Positions 62,736 through 64,000 of a DNA stretch of 64,000 nucleotides are shown one piece after another. The DNA comes from Pseudomonas chlororaphis (GTDB lineage: Bacteria > Pseudomonadota > Gammaproteobacteria > Pseudomonadales > Pseudomonadaceae). Where the stretch lies: assembly GCF_001921865.1 (NCBI RefSeq), contig NZ_MSCT01000024.1:151026-215025 (forward strand), written 5' to 3'. The notes under the pieces were generated by a model. It was not told where the DNA came from. It saw nothing but the letters and a program-made list of their open reading frames with translations, and ran no database searches. Positions within the stretch are counted from its first letter, which is position 1, and the number at the start of each line of letters is the position of its first letter. The position numbers and the translations under genes are program-made.

Positions 62736-64000
62736 TTACAGCTGAAAACGCGTCACTGACGTCTGCAGGGTGGCGACGGAGCGCTCCATGTGCTCGACCG
62801 TCGTCGCCAGTTCAGACATGGCCTGGCTGTTGCGCTGGGCGACCTGATTGATCATTTCCACCTGTTGCGCCACTTCGTTGCTGGCCTTGGACTGCTCGCC
62901 GATGGTGTGGGAAATCTCCTCGACCATCAGCGCCGAGCGTTGCGCACCTTCGCGTATTTCATTGATCGAGGTACCGGCCTGCTGGGCCATGCTCACTCCG
63001 TCGTTCACCCGGCTGACCCCGGTCTGCATGCTGCGCACCGCTTGCCCGGTGGTTTCGCGGATACGCTCGATCATGTCGGTGATCTCCCGGGTCGATTGCG
63101 CAGTGCGCGCCGCCAGGCTGCGCACTTCGTCGGCGACCACGGCGAAGCCGCGGCCGGCCTCGCCCGCGCGGGCCGCCTCGATAGCGGCGTTCAGGGCCAG
63201 CAGGTTGGTCTGTTCGGCGATGCTGTTGATCACCTGGATGATCGAGTGGATTTCCTCCGAGGACTGGCCCAGGGCGGTAATGCTCTGCGACGACTGGTTG
63301 ACCGCCTCGGCAATGTGGGCCATGCCGTCGACCACGCCGAGGATGACCTGGCCGCCGCTGCCGGCGAGGGATTCCGACTGCGCCGAAATATCCTGCGCGT
63401 TACGTGCGTGCTCGGCGACCTGGGCGATATTGCTGATCATCTGCTCCATGGCCGCGGCCATGCTGTGCGCCCCATGGGCCTGCTCGTTGGCCCCGTCGGC
63501 GATGCCTTGGGAGGTCTGGCTCAGGTTGTGGGAGGTGCCTTGCAGGCCTTCGCTTTCGCGGCGAATGGTGGTGATCATGTCCCGCAGGCTGGCCTGCATG
63601 TCGCCCAGGGCCTTTTGCAGCTGGCCGGCCTCGTCGTCGCTGTCGATGCCGATCGGCAGGCTGAGGTTGCCCTGGGCAATGGCCCGGGCCGTGTTGACCG
63701 ACTTCTCCAGGGGGCGCAGGACCGAATGCAATAACCGGCGAGTCAGCAGGCAGAGCGTCAGCACCGCCAGCAGGCTGCCGCCGATCAGCCATCCGCCGGC
63801 CCGGCGCACGGCTTTCGCGCTGGCTTCGCTGGCCTGGGCGCTGCTCGTCTCGATCTTGCTGCTCAAGGCCTCGTTGCGGGTCTCCACCTCGGTGAAGCTC
63901 TGGGTGAAGGCGGGCATGTTGGCGCGAGCGGCGACGGGGTCTTGAAGGGCTTCTGCGGCGATCTTTTCGGCGGCGCCAATGTAGTTTTCCAGTACCGGCT
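62736..64000 (-). CDS. Methyl-accepting chemotaxis protein (5' end outside window)
   Basis: The C-terminal 421 residues of a transmembrane chemoreceptor; the frame is still open at the window edge. What is seen begins in the periplasmic sensor (PVLENYIGAAEKIAAEALQDP...). A membrane helix follows (about 75-95 of the visible part, GGWLIGGSLLAVLTLCLLTRRLL), then a HAMP domain (RPLEKSVNTARAIAQGNLSLPI), a methylation helix and the highly conserved tip EQTNLLALNAAIEAARAGEAGRGFAVVADEVRSLA. The end (TTVEHMERSVATLQTSVTRFQL) lacks an NWETF-type CheR tether. Ligand specificity lies in the missing part. Confidence 0.93.
   Translation of the reverse strand, partial: PVLENYIGAAEKIAAEALQDPVAARANMPAFTQSFTEVETRNEALSSKIETSSAQASEASAKAVRRAGGWLIGGSLLAVLTLCLLTRRLLHSVLRPLEKSVNTARAIAQGNLSLPIGIDSDDEAGQLQKALGDMQASLRDMITTIRRESEGLQGTSHNLSQTSQGIADGANEQAHGAHSMAAAMEQMISNIAQVAEHARNAQDISAQSESLAGSGGQVILGVVDGMAHIAEAVNQSSQSITALGQSSEEIHSIIQVINSIAEQTNLLALNAAIEAARAGEAGRGFAVVADEVRSLAARTAQSTREITDMIERIRETTGQAVRSMQTGVSRVNDGVSMAQQAGTSINEIREGAQRSALMVEEISHTIGEQSKASNEVAQQVEMINQVAQRNSQAMSELATTVEHMERSVATLQTSVTRFQL

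Overview
The window is a GC-rich chromosomal segment from a gammaproteobacterium of the genus Pseudomonas, most likely the P. fluorescens complex. The basis is recognition of gene order and protein sequence, without any database search. The order cyaA, argH, algZ/algR, hemCDXY, dsbB, algQ, algP, hemB, ppk/ppx, trxA, rho, ubiD, glpT, zapA/6S RNA, pepP-ubiH-ubiI, hit iron transporter, gcvTHP is the conserved Pseudomonas arrangement. Species-typical short inverted repeats of the form GTAGGAGCGAGC...GCTCGCGAT occur between genes. I see no tRNA, rRNA, CRISPR array, prophage or insertion sequence.

Layout. 1-5.7 kb: class I adenylate cyclase (3' end outside the window), two small conserved proteins, a glutathione transferase and argH. 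5.8-7.1 kb: a decayed remnant of the sensor kinase gene algZ (fimS) directly before an intact algR. 7.2-12 kb: hemC-hemD-hemX-hemY and a dsbB-like gene. 12.2-17.7 kb: algQ, a periplasmic FKBP isomerase, the lysine/alanine/proline repeat protein AlgP, an ABC-F ATPase and a small MscS-type channel. 17.8-25 kb: transport and accessory genes (LysE exporter, cytochrome c-FTR1 iron permease, YaiI, ElbB, fatty acid hydroxylase, DedA) and hemB. 25-29 kb: convergent ppk and ppx. 29.1-32.9 kb: a polar amino acid ABC transporter divergent from a FadR/GntR regulator, lying between ppx and trxA. 33-41.5 kb: trxA, rho, ubiD with a flavin reductase, a ChaC cyclotransferase, glpT, a quinone oxidoreductase and a FliL-domain protein. 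41.6-46.4 kb: a HlyD/RbbA/YhhJ export operon. 46.5-49.5 kb: EVE protein, a 48-residue membrane peptide, 5-FTHF cyclo-ligase, 6S RNA, zapA and a ZapB-like gene. 49-53.4 kb: ygfB-pepP-ubiH-ubiI. 53.5-56.3 kb: an iron ABC transporter behind a Fur box. 56.4-62.2 kb: gcvT-gcvH, an interposed convergent DegT aminotransferase, and gcvP. The end holds a DUF2388 secreted protein and an MCP that runs off the window.

Most of this is ordinary core chromosome, and I did not find a convincing wholly new multi-gene system. The observations most worth following are: (1) algZ is a pseudogene, with recognisable AlgZ C-terminal protein sequence in alternating frames interrupted by stops and the membrane half gone, so AlgR appears to lack its cognate kinase; (2) the DsbB-like protein reads CLLW where the quinone-linked CxxC should be; (3) a 52-bp loopless, almost perfect AT-rich palindrome precedes chaC; (4) there are clear candidate operators for GlpR (two copies), Fur and a FadR/GntR regulator; (5) a complete 6S RNA gene with promoter and terminator, and a 48-codon gene, sit in gaps between larger genes.
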